From Trichomonas vaginalis G3 (lineage: Eukaryota; Parabasalia; Trichomonadida; Trichomonadidae), in the NCBI RefSeq assembly GCF_026262505.1, contig NC_067206.1, positions 20,605,319-20,669,318 of the forward strand: DNA of 64,000 nucleotides, given 5' to 3'. Positions 42,331 to 51,549 of this stretch are shown here, piece after piece (the stretch's first letter is position 1; each line of letters starts with the position of its first letter). The position numbers and the translations under genes are program-made. The notes beneath the pieces are model-generated. The model had not been told where the DNA came from and made no database searches. It was given only the letters and a program-made list of their open reading frames with translations.

Positions 42331-43553
42331 TTACGCGTGTCCCAACCATTTAAGTAATTTAAACACTTGAATTTGACTTCCATTCAAATTATTTAATCTC
42401 ATCATTTCAATTAGAACTAATGACTCCCTTTCAAATTGCCGATCATCTTTACCTACATAATTTTCATGAATAGATGCGCTTTCAGAATGAATGATACTGA
42501 ATGTTACCTCAGCAATATGCATATTTACTTGTGTAGCAGTAATTGCATAGCATATTCTTCCGTTATTTGGAATAGGAGTTTGTTCGTTTTGCCATATTTA
42601 CGAACGTACTATGTTCTTAAGATTAATAAAAACCTTACAAAATGGGCATTTTATGTTATTCTCTGACAGATATTTTTCATTTCATTCATTGGATTTGCAA
42701 GACATCGAACATATAACAAGAATCCTATCTGAGATAGTGGGAATCTGCGAGTGCGGGACAAATTTGCCAGGTGTCACTTTTCAATAACCTTAAATTACGC
42801 TTTTCTAATTTTTTTTAAAATAACCTTAAATCATATTTGAAGAAATTATGTCTATGATATATGTTTTATGCTAGAATCTTGGAGTTTTCATGCACTACAC
42901 AAGAGCTCCAAGGTTCCAAGAGTGAATGCTCAATAGCAATTATAGAGATGTACCTTTTCAAAATGACTTTTACTGATTAAATTTAATCAATAGAAGACAT
43001 TTTGAAAAGGTACCTCTACAATTAGATATACAAGAGATTCAAAGCTTCATTTCAGATAGATTTGAAACTTTGAAACTCTTGGTAGATTTTGAGTGAATGC
43101 TGACAATCATCTTTGAGAAGGTTTTCTTTAAGAAAACCTTCTCAAAGAGGTTTCTCAGGAGCCCTGAGGCTCCCTTTCGTAATGATTGGGAGCCTTGGGG
43201 CTCCTGAGACGAAGAATGGCTTCGCCGAATCTTTGATCAGCAGAGGCCAAATGAAAAGGCCTCTGCTGATGGATTCTCAGGAGCCCTGAGGCTCCCTTTC
43301 GTAATGATTGGGAGCCTTGGGGCTCCTGCAGCAGAGTATCGCTCCGCTCCATTAAATTTTTTTAAAAAAAGTGCCGTGTGGCAAATTTGTCCTGTTCCCG
43401 GAATCTGCAAGCTTGTTTCGACAGATCATTGTAACAAGATGGTGGAGAATTATAAAGCGATTCACGCAAATCATCAAAACATGTATATTTTGTATTGATA
43501 TCATCAATTAAAAGCCATTTTGATCGTTTTGGATTTGATTGTTTTAAACAAAA
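42331..43553 (-). pseudogene. Unrecognised host gene split by a MITE
   Basis: Upstream of the MITE the minus frame reads KWLLIDDINTKYTCFDDLRE and SPPSCYNDLSKQACRFP. Downstream of it the same frame resumes as LSQIGFLLYVRCLANPMNEM. After frameshifts near 42640 it reads IKCPFCKVFINLKN and then MHIAEVTFSIIHSESASI to a stop at 42331. The reading is continuous across the 9-bp target duplication, so the gene was open when the MITE landed. A Cys pair (CPFC) is the only motif. No start codon remains. Confidence 0.55.
42749..43399. mobile_element. 651-bp hairpin-filled MULE-type MITE
   Basis: The 9 bases ggaatctgc flank it exactly (42740-42748 and 43400-43408). The inverted ends are GAGTGCGGGACAAATTTGCC and, complemented, GGGAACAGGACAAATTTGCC. 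The interior is a chain of foldbacks: one with TACCTTTTCAAAATG arms (about 42951-43017), a perfect GAGAAGGTTTTCTT one (about 43115-43148), AGGAGCCCTGAGGCTCCC twice (about 43148-43202 and 43276-43330), and ATCAGCAGAGGCC (about 43237-43273). No transposase. Confidence 0.85.
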
Positions 43554-44126
43554 TTAAAGACTCTAGGTTGGCAAATATTGTGGTAGTATATACCCCAGAG
43601 AACTCGGATACGGAGGAAGGATCATGACTGAAGAGGAAACAAATTAGCTCTCTCCCACTAATCCAATGCTAAAATTCTCCATTACTATTTTTATAAGAAT
43701 GCACCTAAGCTTCAGCTTAGGAAAGATGCCAAAAAGTCCGAAAAAATTAAAATCTGACAGCGAATTGGTCCGAATTTTTGTTGATATTTTACTTTATCGC
43801 AATATACATTCATAAGCTTTGCATTAAAATTTTTTCGGACGATTTCGCAGATCCCCCTTCAGCTTAGATCTTTATGTAATTTTCCATATGAACAACATGA
43901 ATATTTAGCATATATTCTAGAGTCAAATTATGGAAGAGCAAGAAGAGGATGAAAAATTGAGTTCTCAACATTTGAATTTTTTCCTAACTCTAACATATTA
44001 TTTTACTTATTTGCCTTTTTCAGCTCTTTTCCTATTACTTCATATTTCGCAATCTTGCTGCTAAAAGGTTGTAACAAGAATAACAAATATTGCTTTTCCA
44101 ATTTTTGCAAATTACTTCCTCCCAAA
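43554..44126. other. No recognisable gene
   Basis: Contains CCTAAGCTTCAGCTTAGG (43706-43723) and otherwise nothing that can be supported. Confidence 0.4.
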
Positions 44127-44385
44127 GCATCCGAATTTTTAACCGTTAAACACGGATTTGACAACTATCAGTATCCTATTTTAGCTGACCCTGGATACGG
44201 AGGCATTCAAAAGTATCATTTAACTGTCATCATAATGAAGCGCGGAGATGACAAAGATGACTTCAATCGAAACAATGCAATCGCATAAGATAGGAAGATT
44301 ATTGAGTGTTATTTCGCCCTGTTTAAATCCTGTTGACCATGTATGAAAAATGGTTTTAGTGGAGAACGTTCATCTCTTCACAGGT
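44127..44385 (+). pseudogene. Decayed second copy of the IS5/PIF-type transposase
   Basis: Encodes EFLTVKHGFDNYQYPILADP and GYGGIQKYHLTVIIMKRG. After a TAA, in phase, come DRKIIECYFALFKSC and CMKNGFSGERSSLHR. It aligns with 24105-24355 (EFLTVKRGFDDYQYPVLADR, GYIGIQKYHLTAVLMKRS). Two stops and a changed catalytic segment show it is older. No USP-like sequence follows. Confidence 0.7.
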
Positions 44386-44423
44386 TGCTTTTTTTGATTT
44401 TTATAAAATATAAAATAAAATTT

Positions 44424-44612
44424 TTATTCACAAATCACAAAACTTTTGCCATTTAAAGGTAAAATATGATACATGTCCTCCCATGCCTTTGGATCCATTG
44501 GCATTCCTTCCAGAAAGTTGACTTTGTTATTCATGTAGTTATCTTGCTTTTGCGCTTTCGACTTTGCAAAGGGATTATCTTCATTTGCTGTTTTCTGTGT
44601 TAAACGTGCCAT
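44424..44612 (-). CDS. Short hypothetical protein
   Basis: A 62-codon frame, MARLTQKTANEDNPFAKSKA to MYHILPLNGKSFVICE, with good coding composition. It begins 21 bases from the terminal-repeat element at 44633, so it could be a truncated gene. No known domain, and no TCATTT core directly upstream. Confidence 0.4.
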   Translation of the reverse strand: MARLTQKTANEDNPFAKSKAQKQDNYMNNKVNFLEGMPMDPKAWEDMYHILPLNGKSFVICE

Positions 44613-44632
44613 AATGTTGAAAAATTGAAATA

Positions 44633-45222
44633 CGTTCCCACTTTTTGAGAGGGAAGTTTTGCAAAATAATTTTTATAGACAAATTTTGAAAGTTTCATTT
44701 CAGTTTAATAATATATCCAACACCTGTATAGGAGTGCCTTGCTGATTTGACCTGAAAGAGCGAAAGTTAGTTTTTTGATTTGAAAACCCTGCCATATAAT
44801 TTTGTTAAGGACTCAATGTAGATATATGATATAATCTTGTATGCATGAAAGAAAAAATTCTAATCAACTCAATTTTGAGCTGTGACGATACCCCTTTTTT
44901 AAAATTTTTTATAAATTTTTTATTAGATAAATTACTCACTTTTAGGCGGAGCGTCAGCGTCCCATAGCTTGATCCTATCACGAAAAGTAGTAACATTGTT
45001 AGGAAAAATTCTAACTGGCTTTTCAAGAAGATCCAACTTTTTTAGATAGTTGACAAGCCAAATAAAAGGTGAATATTTTGTATCAGTTTTTCTGATATAA
45101 ACTGTTTCAGAATTTCCTAATTGGTCTGTCTTGGAAACAAGTATCTTTAATTAAGTTGATTAGAATCCAAATTTTCGAAAATTTTTAATTTTGCAAAACG
45201 TCCCTCTCAAAAAGTGGGAACG
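44633..45222. mobile_element. 590-bp TIR element with a coding scrap inside
   Basis: CGTTCCCACTTTTTGAGAGG with the following 15 bases (44633-44667) is repeated inverted at 45188-45222 with one or two changes. No target duplication was identified. Confidence 0.6.
44932..45150 (-). pseudogene. Coding fragment inside the 590-bp element
   Basis: The minus frame reads VSKTDQLGNSETVYIRKTDT, FIWLVNYLKKLDLLEKPVRI and RDRIKLWDADAPPKSE then stop. It has clear protein character but no recognised family. It may be the C-terminus of the parent element's own protein. Confidence 0.4.
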
Positions 45223-45431
45223 TTTTGGACATCCACCATAATGTTTACACCAGATGTTTGGGATTGATAATTTCTAGTGACTCTGAATTTGGCATGCTTT
45301 GCATTGAGTTTCTTCAATCCATCCAAGCTTATGACGAATTTAGGGATGCGACGGTTTTACGCCATGACCGTTTAAAAATAGAATAATACGCCATTCGGCC
45401 GAATAACAAAACAATACAAAATTATCGCCGT
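45223..45431. other. Short spacer
   Basis: Nothing supported beyond the target duplication at its right end (45416-45431). Confidence 0.35.
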
Positions 45432-46601
45432 TGTTGTGCATGAAAAATAGCGTAACTTCACTTTTGACAAAAAGTGACACTATTTCTGATAGTTTTGTCA
45501 TTTATTTGTCAGATTTATAAATGGATAATAATGCTGTAAATCAGATATTAATTAAAAATATTTAAGATTTATGTTCGAATTGAAAAGCAAAATGATATTT
45601 TTTAATTGAAAAACGTTAATATCTGATATTTTGAAGTTTGTAATATTTGTTAGTATCTTAAATTATTGAATGCATACGTTTTTTATGTTCTCAATTTTAA
45701 AAAAAATTGTGAAGAATTTAGTTTTTTGAAGATGGATGTTTAATATTTGTGAGTGAGAATGCAAGCAGGAGTTTGGTACTTTAAGGCTAGGTTGAGATAG
45801 ATTTCCCATTATATTATCTGTGAATATATTGTTTGAAAATTCAAGATATAAAAATATATTATCAAAAAATTTTATATTTTTAAATACAATAGGGTTGAAG
45901 TATAGTACGATGAGATAGCAATGATATATTTTATAATGGGAGGTAATCTGAAGATAAGTAGCAAATTTTATGCGATTTTGATGGGAAGTTGGAGGGTGTG
46001 AGTACTATAGCATGTAATAGTATCTCACACCCTCCAATTCTTCCTATGGCGCCGAAAAATTTTTGGTGAAATGCGACGACATTTCACCAAAAAATTTTCG
46101 GCGCCATATAGAGAACTATAGTCTGCGAGGTACTGATTCTATCTATGTACCTCGCAGACCATAGTTCTCAGCCAAAATGTCAAAAATTTCGGAAATTCGA
46201 AATAATTTTTTTGAGAAAAAATTAACCGTTTAACATTGCCAAAAATCTAAAAAACTCACATTTTTTTTAAATTGATAACCCTCAAACCGTTTCCAATCAA
46301 TAATTTGAGAGTCTATATGATAATGTAAAAGTTAAAACATTCAAGTATTTAAGTATTTCTTTAAAATATTAAGTTTTTTATTTTTCCAATAAAATTCTAA
46401 TATCAAATATTTTTATTTAACGATTAATTTTATTTATATTTTTATAGTTTTTTTTAAGAAAAAATATTGTTAGGGTTTTATGGATTTTCAATTAATATAC
46501 AAGATAATTCATGAATGTATATATTTCCAAGTTTTTAAGGATGCAACACTTTACATTTGTAAACTGTCAAAAATGAAGTCACACTATTTTTCATGCATTA
46601 C
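45432..46601. mobile_element. Non-autonomous element D, 16-bp flanking duplication
   Basis: The 16 bases acaaaattatcgccgt flank it exactly (45416-45431 and 46602-46617). The inverted ends share TGCATGAAAAATAG, then ACTTCA and TTTTGACA (left 45437-45466, complement at the right end). The interior has hairpins at about 45990-46040 (GGAGGGTGTGAGTACTAT arms), 46052-46104 (GGCGCC...TTGGTGAAATG arms) and 46110-46165 (CTGCGAGGTAC arms, shared with element B). No gene. Confidence 0.75.
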
Positions 46602-46617
46602 ACAAAATTATCGCCGT

Positions 46618-46700
46618 CCTTTTTTTTTTCTCTTTTTTTTCTCTCTCTTTCTTTTCTCTTTCCTCTTTTTACACCTCTTTCTCTTTTCATCATTAAACGT
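46618..46700 (+). repeat. Polypyrimidine tract
   Basis: About 75 bases of almost pure C/T directly after element D. It resembles the tracts of the 22190/30074/38640 family but lacks their GC-rich head. Confidence 0.5.
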
Positions 46701-47022
46701 AGAAAGATATATTAATATTATTTTAAAATTAAAAAAAAATAAAGAAAGTATAATAAGTAATTATTTAGTTATCGATATATATATATGTAAAGTAGTTAGT
46801 ATACAAGTCTTGGGTACTGTGGCACTGCGTTCCACCTTACCCAATACTTGTGAATTTGACACTTTACAAAACCGTTAACGTATATTTTACAACACAAACG
46901 ACAACACTAACTTAACCTTAAATATTTACAAAGCCGCCAACCACTTCACTTCACTAACGAACTCACTAATGTAAAAATAAACGTTCTCACTATCGTTCTC
47001 ACTAACAACTTCACTAATGTTC

Positions 47023-47307
47023 TCATAAATTTTCCTCAATATCTTCATCATCAGTGTTAACCCTATTGTAGTCATACTTGAAGCCATAAACTTTCTCTAA
47101 CTTCTTAACGTACAATTTACATAACTTACCTTCGTCATCGTATGGTTTAATGATATAACTATTTCTATCTTTATAAACAGTCAATGAAAAGTCAACTGGT
47201 CTCGGATGTATTTGAAAGAACATGTTATGCTCAGGAAGGAAGAATAAATGTTTAAATGTATGTTTGTTATATGTTTTGATTTGTATGAGTTGCTTTTGTT
47301 CTGTCAT
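47023..47307 (-). CDS. Polinton-borne small protein of unknown function
   Basis: About 94 aa from MTEQKQLIQIKTYNKH to an acidic tail. The frame extends further upstream as a hydrophobic run, but the internal ATG gives a normal soluble protein. It is the leftmost recognised frame of the Polinton. No family recognised. Confidence 0.45.
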   Translation of the reverse strand: MTEQKQLIQIKTYNKHTFKHLFFLPEHNMFFQIHPRPVDFSLTVYKDRNSYIIKPYDDEGKLCKLYVKKLEKVYGFKYDYNRVNTDDEDIEENL

Positions 47308-47396
47308 TACATCCAAATAAAATAAAAATAAACTTAAAAATAAACTTAAAATTAATGATATCACCACCCTCACACGTATGAAAACATAGCACAAAA

Positions 47397-47480
47397 ATAA
47401 TGTTTATGTTAGAATGTTAGATCTAACACGTTTTCTAACCTCAGCCGCTAAGCGGCGAGACCCTTTGGGTCTTTTCTCAC
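47397..47480. promoter_or_regulatory. Palindromic motif block and small GC hairpins
   Basis: TGTTAGATCTAACA (47415-47428) lies in a 43-base block repeated at 58063-58106 and, inverted, at 59165-59208. It is followed here by GCCGCTAAGCGGC and GACCCTTTGGGTC hairpins. It lies between two minus-strand genes and may be a control or 3'-end site. Confidence 0.45.
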
Positions 47481-47498
47481 CCTGTTGAATTCATTACT

Positions 47499-47744
47499 TT
47501 ATAACTCTCTTCCTTTCTCCAACTCTTCTAACTTCTTCCTAAGTTTAGCAATGTTGTCCTCATGAAGTTTAATCTTTCTCAAAATTCCTTCTTTATCTAA
47601 TGGTTGCTTTATCTTTCTAAACTGAACTCTACCATCCTTCATAGTATGAATGTAAAAACCTTCTGGAATAGTTCCTGATTTAATGTATTCTACCAAAAAC
47701 TTTTGTTTCATTGCTTCAGTGACTTTAGTCGTCATTTCAATCAA
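47499..47744 (-). CDS. Polinton-borne small coiled-coil protein
   Basis: A frame of 81 codons; a start at MTTKVTEAMK (four codons in) is also possible. The C-terminal half is a charged coiled coil (HEDNIAKLRKKLEELEKG). Unknown role. Same strand as the capsid genes. Confidence 0.45.
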   Translation of the reverse strand: MIEMTTKVTEAMKQKFLVEYIKSGTIPEGFYIHTMKDGRVQFRKIKQPLDKEGILRKIKLHEDNIAKLRKKLEELEKGREL

Positions 47745-47783
47745 ATAAAAATTTTAATATTAAATAAAAATAACGTTATTTTT

Positions 47784-48242
47784 TCAGTAAGGAAACGCAG
47801 GAGTTTTACGATTTATTTGAGGAGTAGGTTCTGGTTTAAATGTTGGAGTCGGTTTAGGAGTTGACTTTTGAACAGGAGTTTGTACTTCCATAGGTTCAGG
47901 AGTTATTGAAGGTTTTGCTTGTGAAGGCGTTGGTTTTGGCGAAGGTGTTGGAGTTTGTTTAACTTCAGCTATTTCAGTATTATTTATAACATTTGCTTTA
48001 TTTCTTTTCAACATCATTACTGCTCCTGCTGTAGCTAGCAAACCTAGTGGGAGACCATATTTTATATAAGGACTTGACCAAATGCTATTTTTGACAGGAG
48101 CTGGTGGAACACCTAACCTTGGTGAGACTGCTCTTTGCCATTGTGCAGCTCGTAAGAAATATTCAATAGGTGCTCCATAATCGTTTGGTAAAGTTTGTTT
48201 CATAGATGGTGAAGGTTCGCGAGAGCTTGATGAAGAACTCAT
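47784..48242 (-). CDS. Polinton-borne membrane-anchored proline-rich protein
   Basis: 152 aa. The N-terminus is serine-rich. A hydrophobic segment (YGLPLGLLATAGAVMMLK, about residues 72-89) is probably a membrane span, followed by a Pro/Thr/Lys-rich tail (PTPSPKPTPSQAKP). It is next to the capsid genes, so a virion-associated role is possible; that is inference. Confidence 0.5.
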   Translation of the reverse strand: MSSSSSSREPSPSMKQTLPNDYGAPIEYFLRAAQWQRAVSPRLGVPPAPVKNSIWSSPYIKYGLPLGLLATAGAVMMLKRNKANVINNTEIAEVKQTPTPSPKPTPSQAKPSITPEPMEVQTPVQKSTPKPTPTFKPEPTPQINRKTPAFPY

Positions 48243-48272
48243 TTATAAGCTTTAAAAATAAATGTTCATCCT

Positions 48273-49367
48273 TTATTCCTCACTGTCGTCCGTGGCTAAG
48301 TTATAGTCATCTAATCTTATTATGGGGATGCCATTAGCACGCACCTGAATGGCAAAGCAACAATCCCTCATAAATCCAATAAGTGGCTTTGGTACGTTTT
48401 CAGTTGCTAGTTCAATAGGTCCTTTAACAGACAATTTGTATGTTATTGGAGCAGTAGATGTTTGACCTTGTTGGAAGCAAAAGTCCACTTCTGTTGGAAA
48501 AACATAAGAAATGTGTGTTGTCATAGCTATCCCATTTATGTTCCACACTACACCATCATCCACCAATGACCTCATAACATCTTCATTAAATCCTATCATA
48601 TCATTGTTTGTATTGCAGGCGTTCGCAACCATTTCATAAAATACAGGTCCATATGATTTTTCAGGTTCTGCAGGCATATTTCCATAAGCTCCCATGGAAA
48701 GCTGAAGATATTTAAACTTAGGGTTCTCAAAATTAACATAATAGTTGTCTTTCTTTCTAAATAGTGCCCAAATACTTTTAACATTAATAGGCGTATAAGC
48801 TGCTGTAAATGTTGCACTTGAACTATCTGTATTCTTTGAGAATGAACCGTCCATAGGAATCCAATCCATAACTTTAACAGGAAAACATAAAGCCTCGTTT
48901 GTATAATGTTCTACAAGTTCTGTATAAATGTTAGGGTCTAAAGAGAATGACTTTGGATGAATGAAACATTCATTAAAATCCATCTTTGTTCGAAATAGTT
49001 GCTGGTTTACAGTTGTAATAGTAACTGTTCCACTAGCTTCTACTGCCTTCGTTATCATAGTGAATGGTTCATTCCATGGAACAAATTTATTTGTCGGTGG
49101 ATTTGAATCTGAAGCAAATGCAACTTTAAGAGTTGGATTGAAAGCAATGATATCATTTACAGATATAGATGTGCATTGTAAGGCGTCGCTACTGAACTTT
49201 ACTTTAAGCTGAATGTTACCAGCAAATGCAGGAATAAATCTTATAGCTTCTAATGGAAGGAATCTTTCAACAGGAATTCTTAAACGAAGCTTAAAATCAA
49301 ATGATTTTCCTGCTGTAATTGGACCACTAACAATTTGTCCTGTTCTGCATGTTCCGAATGACTCCAT
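48273..49367 (-). CDS. Polinton capsid-region frame (major capsid, larger part)
   Basis: A 364-codon frame rich in beta-strand patterns (SFDFKLRLRIPVERFLPLEA, GNIQLKVKFSSDALQ), consistent with a jelly-roll major capsid protein as found in Polintons. The position, between the membrane protein and further capsid sequence on the same strand, fits. Fossil. Confidence 0.65.
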   Translation of the reverse strand: MESFGTCRTGQIVSGPITAGKSFDFKLRLRIPVERFLPLEAIRFIPAFAGNIQLKVKFSSDALQCTSISVNDIIAFNPTLKVAFASDSNPPTNKFVPWNEPFTMITKAVEASGTVTITTVNQQLFRTKMDFNECFIHPKSFSLDPNIYTELVEHYTNEALCFPVKVMDWIPMDGSFSKNTDSSSATFTAAYTPINVKSIWALFRKKDNYYVNFENPKFKYLQLSMGAYGNMPAEPEKSYGPVFYEMVANACNTNNDMIGFNEDVMRSLVDDGVVWNINGIAMTTHISYVFPTEVDFCFQQGQTSTAPITYKLSVKGPIELATENVPKPLIGFMRDCCFAIQVRANGIPIIRLDDYNLATDDSEE

Positions 49368-49407
49368 ACATCTTCATGTCGAGTCTTTGAGAAAACATCT
49401 ACTTTCT

Positions 49408-49845
49408 TTATTTGTTCGTAGTTTGTGAGTTTGAAGTTATATATGCTTCTTCTCGTGCGTTGTCTTGAGAATATACGATACGACCATTTGCAAGGATTTG
49501 ATATCCAGCAACTGCATAGAAAGCGTCATCGAAACCAATCCAAAATCCTGGTGGGTTTGTTTTATTGGAACCTGAACTAATTTCTTTATCTGCAATAAAT
49601 TGACCTTCCATTTTATACGTAATGAATGTATTGTAAAGGTCCAACATATTTTCACCAGGAGGTGAGAGATTGAATGTTACCCATGTGTTATCTTTAGCAG
49701 TTCCAGGTTGTGATGGAATCTTTGCGTCAGAATATTTTCTATTAGTGTCACCAATTTGAACTGCATTGTCTATGATATCAAAATATGAGCGAATCTGATG
49801 AATATGCTCTGCTGGAGTAAATTCGTTTAACTGTTCGTTCTGCAT
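49408..49845 (-). CDS. Polinton capsid-region frame (N-terminal type)
   Basis: A 145-codon frame starting MQNEQLNEFTPAEHIHQIRS with NTWVTFNLSPPGENMLDLYN, typical of the N-terminal jelly-roll region of Polinton capsid proteins. Fossil, and part of the same capsid locus. Confidence 0.6.
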   Translation of the reverse strand: MQNEQLNEFTPAEHIHQIRSYFDIIDNAVQIGDTNRKYSDAKIPSQPGTAKDNTWVTFNLSPPGENMLDLYNTFITYKMEGQFIADKEISSGSNKTNPPGFWIGFDDAFYAVAGYQILANGRIVYSQDNAREEAYITSNSQTTNK

Positions 49846-49859
49846 GTATTTACTTCGGA

Positions 49860-50390
49860 TAAAAATATCTATTTACTTCATTATTCTCACTCTTCTTCTT
49901 GGCATTCGTGGTGGAAGTTGTTTCTTGACATTTTCAATGAACTGTACATTCTCTTTTGTCTCAACTTCTTTCACTGGCGGGTCAGGGTTCTTTGACTCGG
50001 TTTGTTTTCAATGAAATTCACAAACTTTGCAATAAGCTCTTGGTTCGTTATTGAAAGTACATCTGGCTTCTTTTCTTCTGGTTCTATTGACTTTTCAGTT
50101 TGAACAAGAAGGTTTTATATGGGCTTCGTGGACTTCACCCTTGCCATGCACCTTAATGTTGTCGCTTTCTGCATTTGCTAATGGAACCTTTCTTTTCTTA
50201 CGTATATTTTACCATCTTTACTCTGACTTACGTAATAGAAAGGATGTTGTATTCCTCTTGCGTCATTTAATATAATAGACTCTCGCTCTGATTTTGACAA
50301 GCTCATTTTACATCGGTTAAAGTTTTAATTTTGTTTTTTATCTGCAGTCAAATGACTCAGACAAGTCCTACGGACAAGACCCAGGGGTCA
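49860..50390. other. Polinton interval with decayed coding sequence
   Basis: Short minus-strand coding-like stretches are present but no frame can be named. Fossil. Confidence 0.35.
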
Positions 50391-50393
50391 TAG

Positions 50394-50603
50394 ATGTTTG
50401 AAGCATTGAAGAAAGAAATTCGCGAGCAAATTTTATCCGAACTGAAGGAACAAAAACAAGAACAAAAGCCAGAGAGACCAAAGAGAAAACTTAGTGAAAA
50501 ACTAGCTGCATTAGCTGCTGGAAGACAAAGAACCCACGTTTGCTGGCGAAAAAAGCTAGAGAAGAAGCAAAAAGCTAAAGAAGCTGAAGTGAAGAAAGAG
50601 TAA
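50394..50603 (+). CDS. Polinton-borne small basic coiled-coil protein
   Basis: 69 aa, strongly charged (REQILSELKEQKQEQKPERP, ending KKQKAKEAEVKKE). It could be a core or DNA-binding protein, which is inferred from charge only. First plus-strand frame of a short plus-strand group. Confidence 0.4.
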   Translation: MFEALKKEIREQILSELKEQKQEQKPERPKRKLSEKLAALAAGRQRTHVCWRKKLEKKQKAKEAEVKKE

Positions 50604-50609
50604 ATGGTT

Positions 50610-51490
50610 TATTTTTATCCGAATTAAATGTATAGACAAAACCTTTATCTGTTGCGTTCAGTAGTGAAAACCCTGACGTCAAAATAAAGGGGAACAGAGT
50701 AACGTTTAAGTTTCCAACAGACTGGATTGTGAACATAAATGAAGAGAAGTACATTGGCATAACATCTATGTATATAACACGTGCTTCAGAAAGGTTGACT
50801 TTATAGTTCAAGTCGAGATAGAAAATGACGAAACAGTCTTTAAGCGCCCAAAACATTCACATATAACAAATACTTTAAAGACGATACAACATTGCAAACA
50901 ATGTATGATTTCATTTAAATGAGATGTTCGAGAAAAAGTTCAAACATTGAAGTACAAACTTTACAGCCTTTACGTGAGTTTCTTGCACAACTGAAAGAAG
51001 AAGGTAGTCAGCCACAACTTATAGACTTTCATTATGAATTTAATGAAAATGAAGATGGAACTCATGACTGTCAATTCATTGTATTCTCACCATTCAATGA
51101 AGTCGCTAAAAAGAAAGAAAATCCATTACGTATAAGATTTCAAAATCTCCGAACCAAGTGATGATTTTAAGAATGTTTTCAATTATGATGCCAATGCTTC
51201 CGAGGAAAATGAATTTTCAAAGATTGTAACACCTGGCATTTGGGATAGAAAGCAAGCAATACTTTACTCTAATATAGCCAAAGGCGTTGAAAATGAGTTC
51301 ATTGGTCATACAAGAACTTCACCACTTCCTAACCCTAAATACTATAAATTAACTGGCTTCAATCGTGAGTTTTGGATAGACATGTACTCCACTCATGACC
51401 ATAAATGTCCAGTGTTCTTGCCTCCAGATGGGAAGGACTGTCTCTACATTGAAGCACAACTCTTAAACTCTACCATCGCAGTATTGTAAA
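50610..51490 (+). pseudogene. Polinton minor-capsid-like region, broken
   Basis: Plus-strand coding character throughout (for example VTFKFPTDWIVNINEEKYIG). The pattern resembles the N-terminus of Polinton penton/minor capsid proteins. Similar sequence style recurs at 63480-64000. Fossil, broken. Confidence 0.45.
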
Positions 51491-51549
51491 ATCTACGCTA
51501 GCTTTATTTTTATCACGAATGACCTCATTGCTGACAAAAATAAATGACC

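Noticed and set aside
46480-46878. 132-codon plus-strand gene
   Set aside because: Most of it is the polypyrimidine tract read as Phe/Leu/Ser. No coding character.
47397-47480. Rho-independent bacterial terminators
   Set aside because: Small GC hairpins are present, but every other sign is eukaryotic, so a bacterial termination role is not supported.
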